Part shown: positions 53,140 to 60,481 of the stretch, in pieces
Numbering within the stretch: the first letter of the stretch is position 1
How the letters are laid out: every line of letters starts with the position of its first letter
NCBI RefSeq assembly: GCF_020026305.1
Contig: NZ_CP075691.1
Location: 5,270,001 to 5,334,000, forward strand
DNA from: Streptomyces sp. 135
GTDB lineage: Bacteria; Actinomycetota; Actinomycetes; Streptomycetales; Streptomycetaceae
DNA: 64,000 nucleotides
Direction: 5' to 3'
Translations under genes and position numbers: made by a program
Notes under the pieces: generated by a model
Told to the model about the DNA's origin: nothing
Seen by the model: the letters and a program-made list of their open reading frames with translations, nothing else
Database searches by the model: none

Positions 53140-54351
53140 TCAGGGCTGGCTGTAGCCGTCGAGGAAGTTCCCGATCCGCCTGACCGCCTCCGCGAGGTCG
53201 GTCGCCGTCGGCAGTGTCACGACCCGGAAGTGGTCGGGCTCCGGCCAGTTGAAGCCGGTGCCGTGCACGACCATGATCTTCTCGGCGCGCAGCAGGTCGA
53301 GGACCATCTGCCGGTCGTCCTTGATCTTGAAGACCTTCGGGTCGAGCCGCGGGAAGAGGTACAGCGACCCCTTCGGCTTCACGCAGCTCACACCGGGGAT
53401 CTGCGTCAGCAGGTCGTACGCGGTGTCGCGCTGCTCCAGGAGCCGGCCGCCCGGCAGCACCAGGTCGTTGATCGTCTGGCGCCCGCCCAGCGCCGCGACG
53501 ACGCCGTGCTGGCCCGGCATGTTCGCGCACAGCCGCATGTTGGCGAGGATCGTCAGGCCCTCGATGTACGAGGAGGCGTGCGCCTTCGGGCCCGAGACCG
53601 CCATCCAGCCGACGCGGTAGCCCGCCACCCGGTACGCCTTCGACATGCCGTTGAAGGTGAGGGTCAGCAGGTCCGGGGCGATGGCGGCGGTCGGCGTGTG
53701 CGTGACGCCGTCGTAGAGGATCTTGTCGTAGATCTCGTCCGAGCAGACCAGGAGATTGTGGCGGCGCGCGATGTCGGTCAGGCCGCGCAGCATCTCGTCG
53801 CTGTAGACGGCGCCGGTCGGGTTGTTCGGATTGATGATCACGATCGCCTTGGTGCGGTCGGTCACCTTGCGCTCGATGTCGGCGAGGTCCGGCATCCAGT
53901 CGGCCTGCTCGTCGCAGCGGTAGTGCACGGCGGTGCCGCCGGACAGGGAGACGGCCGCGGTCCACAGGGGGTAGTCGGGCGCCGGTACGAGGACCTCGTC
54001 GCCGTCGTCGAGCAGGCCCTGCATGGCCATCACGATCAGCTCGGAGACGCCGTTGCCGATGAAGACGTGCTCGACGTCGGTCTCGATGCCGAGGGTCTGG
54101 TTGTGCATGACCACCGCGCGGCGGGCGGCGAGCAGGCCCTTCGCGTCGCCGTAGCCGTGCGCGGAGCCGACGTTGCGGAGGACGTCCTCCAGGATCTCGG
54201 GCGGGCACTCGAAGCCGAAGGCGGCCGGATTGCCGGTGTTGAGCTTGAGGATGCGGTGGCCTGCCGCTTCGAGCCGCATCGCCTCCTCAAGGACGGGGCC
54301 CCGGATCTCGTAACAGACGTTGGCGAGCTTCGTCGACTGGATGACCTGCAT
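53140..54351 (-). CDS. PLP-dependent aminotransferase, alanine/aspartate type
   Basis: The 403-residue enzyme starts at ATG 54351. It is a fold type I aminotransferase: KLNTGNPAAFGFECPPEIL, the IINPNNPTGAVYSDEMLRG substrate loop, VCSDEIYDKILYDG (PLP Asp and Tyr) and the Schiff-base Lys in LTFNGMSKAYRVAGYRVGWM. It closely resembles AlaA-type transaminases that make alanine from pyruvate. It has no apparent operon partner here. Confidence 0.92.
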   Translation of the reverse strand: MQVIQSTKLANVCYEIRGPVLEEAMRLEAAGHRILKLNTGNPAAFGFECPPEILEDVLRNVGSAHGYGDAKGLLAARRAVVMHNQTLGIETDVEHVFIGNGVSELIVMAMQGLLDDGDEVLVPAPDYPLWTAAVSLSGGTAVHYRCDEQADWMPDLADIERKVTDRTKAIVIINPNNPTGAVYSDEMLRGLTDIARRHNLLVCSDEIYDKILYDGVTHTPTAAIAPDLLTLTFNGMSKAYRVAGYRVGWMAVSGPKAHASSYIEGLTILANMRLCANMPGQHGVVAALGGRQTINDLVLPGGRLLEQRDTAYDLLTQIPGVSCVKPKGSLYLFPRLDPKVFKIKDDRQMVLDLLRAEKIMVVHGTGFNWPEPDHFRVVTLPTATDLAEAVRRIGNFLDGYSQP

Positions 54352-54513
54352 GGCGGCGAGCTTACGGGGTGTTCCGGCGGCGGTTCGGCGAATATCGCCC
54401 CGAGCGCCCCCGTCGGGCGGTCTTGTTCTCGGGGGCGCGGACCCCAACAATGCGCATGACAAACCGAACGACCTTCGGTCACCCAGTCATCAGTCATCAG
54501 AGGGGACCCCCAC

Positions 54514-55365
54514 ATGAACAAGCCTCTCGTCGGCGTGTGCCTCGCCGTTCTGCTGTGCGGAGCGACGGCAGCGCCCGCGACGGCCGCCGGTGCCGAACGG
54601 GCCGTGGCGCCCGCGGTCGCGGCCGTCGACCTCGCCGGGACGGTGGCGCTCGACAACTGTTCCGGCTCCGTCGTGCGCGTCCCCGGCTCGCAGCCCGGCG
54701 ACCCCGCCCTCGTCCTGTCCAACGGCCACTGCCTGGAGAGCGGCTTCCCCGCCCCCGGCGAGGTCGTCGTCGACAAGCCCTCCTCGCGCCGCTTCACGCT
54801 CCTCAACGCCTCCGGGGGCAACCTCGCCACGCTCCGGGCGAGCAAGATCGCGTACGCCACCATGACCGACACGGACATGTCGCTCTACGAGCTCACCAGC
54901 ACCTACCGCGACATCGAGAGCAGGTACGGGGTCAAGGCGCTGGAGCTGGACACGGAGCGGCCCGCGCAGGGCCGGGCGATCACCGTCGCCTCCGGCTTCT
55001 GGAAGAAGCTGTACAAGTGCGCCATCGACGGCTTCGCGCACCGCCTCAAGGAGGGCGGCTGGACCTGGAAGGACTCGGTCCGCTACACCCCCGACTGCAA
55101 GACGATCGGCGGCACCTCGGGCGCCCCGGTGATCGACGACGCCACCGGCAAGGTCGTCGCCGTCAACAACACCGGCAACGACCGCGGCGGCCGGTGCACG
55201 GACAACAACCCCTGCGAGGTCGACGAGACCGGCAAGGTCACCGTGCGCGAAGGCATCAACTACGGCCAGCAGACCTACACCCTCGTGCCCTGCGTCGGCA
55301 CCGGCAACAAGATCGACCTCGGCCGGGCGGGCTGCACCCTGCCGAAGCCGGCCAGGGGCCGCTAG
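54514..55365 (+). CDS. Secreted trypsin-like serine protease
   Basis: The 283-residue protein starts at ATG 54514 behind GAGGGGA. A signal peptide (NKPLVGVCLAVLLCGATAAP, cleavage near ATAA) precedes a chymotrypsin-fold domain. The triad is His in LSNGHCLES, Asp in TDTDMSLYEL and Ser in IGGTSGAPVIDD. Cysteines are paired (GRCTDNNPCEV, VPCVGTG, AGCTLP). It should act outside the cell. The stop codon TAG overlaps the left TA end of a 155-bp inverted-repeat element, so the original stop may have been changed by the insertion. Confidence 0.9.
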   Translation: MNKPLVGVCLAVLLCGATAAPATAAGAERAVAPAVAAVDLAGTVALDNCSGSVVRVPGSQPGDPALVLSNGHCLESGFPAPGEVVVDKPSSRRFTLLNASGGNLATLRASKIAYATMTDTDMSLYELTSTYRDIESRYGVKALELDTERPAQGRAITVASGFWKKLYKCAIDGFAHRLKEGGWTWKDSVRYTPDCKTIGGTSGAPVIDDATGKVVAVNNTGNDRGGRCTDNNPCEVDETGKVTVREGINYGQQTYTLVPCVGTGNKIDLGRAGCTLPKPARGR

Positions 55366-55519
55366 GGCCTGTCTGACCATTCCCGCCTGCCTCGCGACGC
55401 CATGCACGCTCCCCCGAGCTCTTCGAGCAGGGGGTGCCCCCACTCGCCGCACCGGGCGCAGAGCCAAGTACGCCGCGGGGCCGCCCTCCGGGCGACGACG
55501 GGAATGGTCAGGCAGGCCC
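55365..55519. mobile_element. MITE, 155 bp, with terminal inverted repeats and TA target duplication
   Basis: The left end GGGCCTGTCTGACCATTCCC and the right end GGGAATGGTCAGGCAGGCCC (about 55365-55385 and 55499-55519) are inverted repeats with one mismatch in 20. Both ends are flanked by TA (55363-55364 and 55520-55521), the target duplication of IS630/Tc1-type transposition. There is no transposase inside, so it depends on one elsewhere. The left TA forms part of the stop codon of the protease gene. Confidence 0.85.
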
Positions 55520-55591
55520 TAGACGCCGCCGCGGGTGCCGTCCCCGCACGCCGGGCCCCGAGATCCGGGAACGGCACCCGCGCGGCCCGCC

Positions 55592-55990
55592 TCAGGCCGC
55601 CTGCGCCAGCTCGGCCCTGCCGAACAGCAGGGCGTACCCCGGCGGCAGCAGGTCAAGCAGGCGGTCCACGAGCTCGCCGTCGACCGCCTGCGCCAGGGCG
55701 GTGAGGACGGAGCTGACGTCCCATCGGGCGGTGGCCGGAGTGGCGCCCTCCAGGCGCAGCGCCACGCTCTCGACGAACTCAGGTGCTGTGAGCCGCCGTG
55801 TCACGGGCACCTGGTCCGCGATCACCCTCGCCGCCTCGACCGGCAGCTGGGCCGCCAGGTCGACGCGTTCGTCCCCGACGACGTGGCCGCCGAGGGCGGA
55901 CAGGACGGTGCGCGTCACGCGCTCCGCCTCCGCGGCGGTGGCGTACTGGCCGGATTCCCTTACCGCCTCGATGAGTTCGCTCCATCTCAT
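55592..55990 (-). CDS. DUF2267 protein
   Basis: The 132-residue protein starts at ATG 55990. It shows the DUF2267 helical-bundle pattern MRWSELIEAVRESGQYATAA, EAERVTRTVLSALGGHVVGD and a second repeat ending LVDRLLDLLPPGYALLFG. Such proteins often go with stress-response genes; here the Hsp20 gene is 95 bases upstream on the same strand. The function is unknown. Confidence 0.85.
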   Translation of the reverse strand: MRWSELIEAVRESGQYATAAEAERVTRTVLSALGGHVVGDERVDLAAQLPVEAARVIADQVPVTRRLTAPEFVESVALRLEGATPATARWDVSSVLTALAQAVDGELVDRLLDLLPPGYALLFGRAELAQAA

Positions 55991-56084
55991 CGTGCGTTCT
56001 CCTCCGTCTTCTCTTGTGGACCTTCTGTTGTCGACCTTCTCTTGTCGACCGGCCGCGCTCGCCACGCGGCCGTCTCCCGCATGG

Positions 56085-56507
56085 TCAGCCGCTGATCTGC
56101 CGGCGTCCGCTGTCGCCGCCGCTGATCTGGATCTTGCGCGGCTTGGCCTGCTCGGCCACCGGGATCCGCAGCGTCAGGACGCCCGCTTCGTACGAGGCCT
56201 CGATCCGCTCGGTGTCCAGGGTGTCGCCGAGGAACAGCTGGCGGGAGAAGGTGCCGGTGGGGCGCTCGCCCGCGATCAGCTCCACGCCCTCGGGGGCGGG
56301 GGAGCGGCGCTCGGCACGGACGTTCAGTACGTGGCGTTCCACGTCCAGGTCGATCGACTCGGGGTCGACGCCCGGCAGATCGAAGTGGACGACGAACTCG
56401 TCGCCCTGGCGGTAGGCGTCCATCTGCATCCCCGCGGGGCGCGCGCTGTTGAAGACCTGCTGGGCGAGGCGGTCGACCTCACGGAACGGGTCGGTACGCA
56501 TGAGCAT
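56085..56507 (-). CDS. Hsp20/alpha-crystallin small heat-shock protein
   Basis: The start is ATG 56507; GTG 56510 and ATG 56501 are alternatives. The protein of about 140 residues has a short N-terminal arm (MLMRTDPFREVDRLAQQVFN), an alpha-crystallin domain (FVVHFDLPGVDPESIDLDVE to GVLTLRIPVAEQAKPRKIQI) and a short tail that lacks the usual IXI motif. It would form oligomers that hold unfolded proteins. A near-consensus promoter precedes it. Confidence 0.92.
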   Translation of the reverse strand: MLMRTDPFREVDRLAQQVFNSARPAGMQMDAYRQGDEFVVHFDLPGVDPESIDLDVERHVLNVRAERRSPAPEGVELIAGERPTGTFSRQLFLGDTLDTERIEASYEAGVLTLRIPVAEQAKPRKIQISGGDSGRRQISG

Positions 56508-56557
56508 CACGGGTCACTCCCTTCGTCAGGTGCTGGGTGCGATGCCCTACGGATTTC

Positions 56558-56586
56558 TATATAGCTCGGAGGAGAAAAATTGACAA
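56558..56586 (-). promoter_or_regulatory. Strong vegetative-type promoter of hsp20
   Basis: On the minus strand TTGTCA (56586-56581) is followed by 17 bases and TATATA (56563-56558), close to the ideal sigma-70 promoter. It predicts transcript starts about 40 bases before the ATG. No HrcA CIRCE element or HspR HAIR site was seen around it. Confidence 0.75.
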
Positions 56587-56645
56587 GGCCGGACTCAGGT
56601 CCGGTTCCGGGCGGAGCGCGGAACCGGACCCGGGCCCGGCGCGGG

Positions 56646-57023
56646 TCAGTGGTCGGAGTAGCTGAGGTCGCCCACGCTCCAGGCGCTCACGTCCTGGAGG
56701 GCGATGCGGTACATCCCGCCCGTCTCCGGCAGGCCCAGGGTGCCCTGGAGGATCCGGGCCAGGTGGAAGTGGAGGTGGGTGGGGGGTGTGGTGCCCCGCG
56801 GCGGGTCGTCGGGTGCCTCGTCGGTCTCGAATACGGAGGCGAACGGGCCCAGCTGGGCGGAGTCCTTCAGGACTTCGGCGACACGCCGCCGCCACAGGGC
56901 TTCGGGGGCCAGTCGTCCGGTGATGACGGCACCGGCCACGACCACGGTGAGGGACATCTGATTGCTGTGCTCGGACTCCACCAGGGTGGCGATGTCTACG
57001 AGCAGTTCGTCAGGCTTCGACAT
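56646..57023 (-). CDS. gvpU: GvpU-like gas-vesicle accessory protein
   Basis: The 125-residue protein starts at ATG 57023. The HSNQMSLTVVVAGAVITGRL segment and the closing GGMYRIALQDVSAWSVGDLS are like the core of GvpU-type accessory proteins, by pattern and length from memory. No gvpA, gvpF or other gas-vesicle gene lies in the window, so it stands alone. It lies upstream of hsp20 on the same strand, separated by that gene's promoter. Confidence 0.5.
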   Translation of the reverse strand: MSKPDELLVDIATLVESEHSNQMSLTVVVAGAVITGRLAPEALWRRRVAEVLKDSAQLGPFASVFETDEAPDDPPRGTTPPTHLHFHLARILQGTLGLPETGGMYRIALQDVSAWSVGDLSYSDH

Positions 57024-57107
57024 GACTGGTGAGCCTACCGACGACAGGGGGCGCGTGGGTCCTTGGATCCCTCCTCCTCCGCTCCCGAAAATCTATCGCG
57101 ACGGCGG

Positions 57108-57136
57108 TAGACATGCGTAACCGCCGTTGTTAGAGT
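57108..57136 (+). promoter_or_regulatory. Candidate promoter before the MerR gene leader
   Basis: TAGACA (57108-57113) and TAGAGT (57131-57136) are separated by 17 bases. They would drive a transcript of about 280 bases before the MerR gene start at 57427. Confidence 0.45.
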
Positions 57137-57426
57137 TCTTGGTGTAGTCAAAGACGTTGGAAGCCGTTACAGGCAAGGAAGTGCAAGAAGGGAGTGGGAC
57201 GCCATCAGGATCGCCCGGACGAGGCACGGCATCGCCCGGGTACCGCAGGCCCCGGATTGGAAGGTGGTCCCCGGTCACGCATTCACGATCCCCGCACCCC
57301 CGCTCAGCAGGGCGGCCGTGCGGTCACAGAGAGCCGGCACACAAGGCCGGTAGATGGTGTTGAAACCCCTCGGGGCCTGGTGCCGTACGGCACCAGGCCC
57401 CTCGACGCGTTCCAGAAAAGGTGCAA
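57137..57426 (+). other. Long leader or small-RNA candidate ahead of the MerR gene
   Basis: About 290 bases between the candidate promoter and the MerR gene hold no start-codon-led reading frame that I believe. A 49-codon open stretch (about 57205-57354, including RVPQAPDWKVVPGHAFTIP) lacks a start codon. The stretch ends in a perfect 30-base palindrome at 57372-57401. It could be a 5' leader with an attenuator or a separate small RNA. Confidence 0.35.
57372..57401 (+). terminator. Perfect 30-base palindrome just before the MerR gene
   Basis: The left arm GGGGCCTGGTGCCGT and right arm ACGGCACCAGGCCCC pair along all 15 positions, so they can form a strong hairpin 25 bases in front of the MerR start codon. 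It may end the leader transcript or hide the gene's translation start. There is no T-run. Confidence 0.7.
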
Positions 57427-57774
57427 ATGCCCCCAGAGACCCTCACGCAAGGCCCCGATCGGTTCGATGACGACGACTATCCCGCCTACACGATGGGCCG
57501 GGCCGCCGAGATGATCGGCGCCACGCCCGGCTTCCTCCGGGCCGTCGGCGACGCCCGCCTGATCACTCCGCTGCGCTCCGAGGGCGGCCACCGCCGCTAC
57601 TCGCGCTACCAGCTGCGCATCGCCGCGCGCGCCCGCGAACTCGTGGACCAGGGCACGCCGATCGAGGCGGCCTGCCGGATCGTCATCCTCGAGGACCAGC
57701 TCGAAGAGGCCCAGCGCATCAACGAGCAGCTGCGCGGAACCCGCGCCAGGCCTGAGGAGGCGCCGTCGTCCTGA
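57427..57774 (+). CDS. MerR-family-like transcriptional regulator
   Basis: The start is ATG 57427 after AAGGTGCAA; GTG 57421 is possible. The protein of about 115 residues has one MerR-type winged helix (YTMGRAAEMIGATPGFLRAV then LITPLRSEGGHRRYSRYQLR) and a short helical tail (ACRIVILEDQLEEAQRINEQ), with no large effector domain. It is found next to cold-shock and helicase genes in Streptomyces, as I recall. A perfect palindrome lies in its leader. Confidence 0.85.
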   Translation: MPPETLTQGPDRFDDDDYPAYTMGRAAEMIGATPGFLRAVGDARLITPLRSEGGHRRYSRYQLRIAARARELVDQGTPIEAACRIVILEDQLEEAQRINEQLRGTRARPEEAPSS

Positions 57775-58068
57775 GGGCGCCGTCGTCGGATATCTGTGAC
57801 GGCAAATGCAGAATTTCGCGTGATGCGCGATGAGGGTTTATCCGCCGACCGGCGGAGCGGTAAGGAAAACCCTGCGCCGTCGGCGAGGGCGTGCTACTGT
57901 CGATATCAGTTGCAGTTGTGGTTCCCAGAGACTTCAAGTGCTCAGTCGGCGTTATGTGTCGGCGGGGCACTTTGTATTGCCGGGTCATTCCGGACGGGGT
58001 AATCATCGCGGCGACGCGGAGTTCACACAGTGTGAATTCCACGGGCACTGCCCCGAAGGAGATATGAC
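57775..58068 (+). other. Cold-shock gene leader region
   Basis: The 294 bases before the cold-shock gene have no supported protein. Cold-shock mRNAs commonly have long structured leaders and this region would form one. The palindrome at 58022-58036 is listed separately. A possible -10 (TACTGT, about 57893) lies in its middle. Confidence 0.5.
58022..58036. promoter_or_regulatory. Palindrome in the cold-shock gene leader
   Basis: TTCACACAGTGTGAA has perfect six-base arms around a three-base centre. It lies 33 bases before the ATG, in the mRNA leader, and could be a protein-binding site or an RNA hairpin. Confidence 0.45.
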
Positions 58069-58272
58069 ATGGCTACTGGCACCGTGAAGTGGTTCAACGC
58101 GGAAAAGGGCTTCGGCTTCATCGAGCAGGAGGGCGGCGGCGCCGACGTCTTCGCTCACTACTCGAACATCGCCACCCAGGGCTTCCGTGAGCTCCAGGAG
58201 GGCCAGAAGGTGACCTTCGACGTCACGCAGGGCCAGAAGGGCCCGCAGGCCGAGAACATCGTTCCCGCCTGA
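58069..58272 (+). CDS. Cold-shock protein, CspA type
   Basis: The 67-residue protein starts at ATG 58069 behind AAGGAGATATGAC. It is a classic cold-shock domain: GTVKWFNAEKGFGFIEQEGG (RNP-1) and DVFAHYSNIA (RNP-2), ending ENIVPA. It binds single-stranded RNA and melts mRNA structure in the cold. A strong terminator with a T-run follows, and a DEAD-box helicase gene lies beyond it. Confidence 0.97.
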   Translation: MATGTVKWFNAEKGFGFIEQEGGGADVFAHYSNIATQGFRELQEGQKVTFDVTQGQKGPQAENIVPA

Positions 58273-58290
58273 CGCTGACGCGCACTTCGT

Positions 58291-58325
58291 AGCTGGGGCC
58301 CGCACCTTGGGTGCGGGCCCCAGCT
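58291..58325 (+). terminator. Rho-independent terminator of the cold-shock gene
   Basis: AGCTGGGGCCCGCACC (58291-58306) pairs perfectly with GGTGCGGGCCCCAGCT (58310-58325) around a three-base loop, followed by CGTTTTGTTT. It is the best textbook terminator in the window. Confidence 0.93.
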
Positions 58326-58420
58326 CGTTTTGTTTCCGGGAGATGAACGCATTTCTCCTGTGATCCGACGTGGCGACGACAGTCCGGTGAATCCACCCGG
58401 GGTCCGTCCGTCTCTTTTGA

Positions 58421-58457
58421 CCGGCCGGTCACGGAATATTCCGGCGGCCGGGTTTTT
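58421..58457 (+). terminator. Attenuator-like hairpin with T-run in the helicase leader
   Basis: CCGGCCG (58421-58427) and CGGCCGG (58445-58451) enclose the inner palindrome GGAATATTCC (58433-58442) and are followed by a five-T run and more T-rich sequence. It lies about 95 bases before the helicase start, beyond the cold-shock terminator, so it may regulate entry into the helicase gene. Confidence 0.6.
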
Positions 58458-58551
58458 GTTTCTTTCCCCCCGGCCGTTCCTGCAATTCTGGGCACTGGAG
58501 TCAGTGCTGCCAAGAATTCCTCGATACGCGCCGCATCGAGGAAGGTTCTTC

Positions 58552-60072
58552 ATGAACCGCTCAACTCGCACGAACGGCCGACACGCGGGTGGCCCCCGCT
58601 CCTCCGGCGGCTTCCGCGCCCCGGAGGGCTCCCGCTCCGGCGGCGGCCCCCGGCCCGGCGGCTCCCGCTCGGCCGGCCGCCCCTACTCCAAGGGATCCTC
58701 CCGCCGCCCGGCCGCGCTCCAGGGAGAGTTCGCCCTCCCGGTCACGGTCACCCCGGCCCTGCCGCCCGTCGAGGACTTCGCCGCGCTCGGCCTGCCGAAC
58801 GGCGTCGTGGAGACCCTGACCCGTCTCGGCGTCACCGAGCCCTTCCCGATCCAGGCGGCCACGCTGCCGAACTCCCTCGCGGGCCGCGACGTCCTCGGCC
58901 GCGGGCGCACCGGATCCGGCAAGACCCTCGCCTTCGGCCTCGCCGTGCTGGCCCGCACCGCCGGGCAGCGCGCCGAACCGCGCGGCCCCCTCGCCCTGAT
59001 CCTCGTACCCACCCGCGAGCTCGCCCAGCAGGTGACCGACGCCCTCACCCCGTACGCCAAGGCGGTGCGGCTGCGCATGGCCACGGTGGTCGGCGGCATG
59101 TCGATCGGACGGCAGGCAGGCGCCCTGCGCGCCGGCGCCGAGGTCGTCGTCGCGACGCCCGGACGGCTCAAGGACCTCATCGAGCGGCGCGACTGCCGGC
59201 TCGACCAGGTCGCCATCACCGTCCTCGACGAGGCCGACCAGATGGCCGACATGGGCTTCCTGCCGCAGGTCACCGAACTCCTCGACCAGGTGAGGCCCGG
59301 CGGCCAGCGGATGCTGTTCTCCGCCACCCTGGACCGCAACGTCGACCTCCTCGTCCGCCGCTACCTCAGCGACCCGGTCGTCCACTCGGTCGACCCCTCG
59401 GCCGGCGCGGTCACCACGATGGAACACCACGTGCTGCACATCCACGGCGGCGACAAGTACGCCGCCACCACGGAGATCGCCGCCCGCGACGGACGCGTGA
59501 TCCTCTTCCTGGACACCAAGCATGGCGTCGACAAGCTCACCACGCACCTGCTCCAGAGCGGGGTACGGGCCGCCGCCCTGCACGGCGGCAAGTCGCAGCC
59601 CCAACGCACGCGTACCCTCGCCCAGTTCAAGTCCGGGCAGGTCACGGCGCTCGTCGCCACCAACGTCGCGGCGCGCGGCATCCACGTCGACGACCTCGAC
59701 CTCGTCGTCAACGTCGACCCGCCCGCCGACCACAAGGACTACCTCCACCGCGGCGGCCGCACCGCCCGCGCCGGTGGCTCCGGCAGCGTCGTCACGCTCG
59801 TCACCTCCGCGCAGCGGCGCGACATGAGCCGTCTGATGGCCGCCGCAGGGATCACGCCGCAGACCGCGCAGGTGCGCTCCGGCGAGGCCGAACTGACCCG
59901 CATCACCGGGGCCAAGGCCCCCTCCGGCGTACCGGTGACCATCGCCGCCCCGCCGAAGGAGAACTCCCGCCGCGGCGCGCCCGCCCGTGGCCGTCGTCCC
60001 CGCGACGGCCGGGCCCGCCGTGCCTACGCGGCCCGTACGCAGGGCGGCGAGGGGCAGGGTACGGCAGCCTGA
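58552..60072 (+). CDS. DEAD-box ATP-dependent RNA helicase
   Basis: The 506-residue protein starts at ATG 58552 behind GAGGAAGG. A basic Gly/Arg/Ser-rich N-terminus (about 1-55) leads into the two RecA domains. Motifs are visible in order: Q motif (FPIQAATLPN), Walker A GRTGSGKT, PTRELAQQ, the DEAD box VLDEADQMADMGF, FSATLD (motif III), and HRGGRTARAG (motif VI). A basic Arg-rich C-terminal tail follows. It unwinds RNA, as expected beside a cold-shock gene. The unusual motif VI start and the Gln residue set are those of actinobacterial DeaD/RhlE-type helicases. Confidence 0.94.
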   Translation: MNRSTRTNGRHAGGPRSSGGFRAPEGSRSGGGPRPGGSRSAGRPYSKGSSRRPAALQGEFALPVTVTPALPPVEDFAALGLPNGVVETLTRLGVTEPFPIQAATLPNSLAGRDVLGRGRTGSGKTLAFGLAVLARTAGQRAEPRGPLALILVPTRELAQQVTDALTPYAKAVRLRMATVVGGMSIGRQAGALRAGAEVVVATPGRLKDLIERRDCRLDQVAITVLDEADQMADMGFLPQVTELLDQVRPGGQRMLFSATLDRNVDLLVRRYLSDPVVHSVDPSAGAVTTMEHHVLHIHGGDKYAATTEIAARDGRVILFLDTKHGVDKLTTHLLQSGVRAAALHGGKSQPQRTRTLAQFKSGQVTALVATNVAARGIHVDDLDLVVNVDPPADHKDYLHRGGRTARAGGSGSVVTLVTSAQRRDMSRLMAAAGITPQTAQVRSGEAELTRITGAKAPSGVPVTIAAPPKENSRRGAPARGRRPRDGRARRAYAARTQGGEGQGTAA

Positions 60073-60173
60073 GGGTGAGCGGCTCTGTCCGCTTCGCCCC
60101 GGCTCTCCTCTCGTCCTCTTCTCTTCTCCCTCCCCGTCTCGTCCCGTTCCTCTCCCGCTCCTTGTGAGGCACC

Positions 60174-60467
60174 ATGCGCTGCGTCATCGCCCGCTTCCCC
60201 TTCGACCTGTTCAAGAGTGAGGTCGAGCAGGCCATGAAGGGCGTCAAGCCCGAACCCGTCACCGGCGAGTCCGTGATCATCGGCCGCCGCCACTACCCCG
60301 TCAAGCAGGTCGGGGAAGTCATCACGCGTCAGGACCGCCGCGACTTCTCGGCGCAGGAGGTGACCCGGGCGCTCAGCGGCCTCGGCTTCACCTGCCGTGC
60401 CGCGCCCGCGCCCGAGCCCGTCGTCACCGAGCCGGTGCCGCAGGCCTGGCCGACGTCCCTCGTCTAG
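60174..60467 (+). CDS. SCO5918-family protein
   Basis: The 97-residue protein starts at ATG 60174. It begins MRCVIARFPFDLFKSEVEQA and has VTGESVIIGRRHYPVKQVGE and VITRQDRRDFSAQEVTRALS; these are the marks of the small SCO5918 family as I recall. Function unknown, but it commonly goes with the DEAD-box helicase gene and is in the same direction, 101 bases after it. It is probably a cytosolic nucleic-acid-related protein. Confidence 0.85.
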   Translation: MRCVIARFPFDLFKSEVEQAMKGVKPEPVTGESVIIGRRHYPVKQVGEVITRQDRRDFSAQEVTRALSGLGFTCRAAPAPEPVVTEPVPQAWPTSLV

Positions 60468-60481
60468 CCCAGGCGGCCGGT

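Noticed and set aside
55362..55577. Leftward 71-codon frame in the MITE
   Set aside because: It is the element's interior read by chance; it includes both inverted ends and no transposase motif.
57194..57514. Rightward open frame of 106 codons overlapping the MerR leader
   Set aside because: It runs through the perfect hairpin and into the MerR gene in another frame, with an Arg/Pro-rich product.
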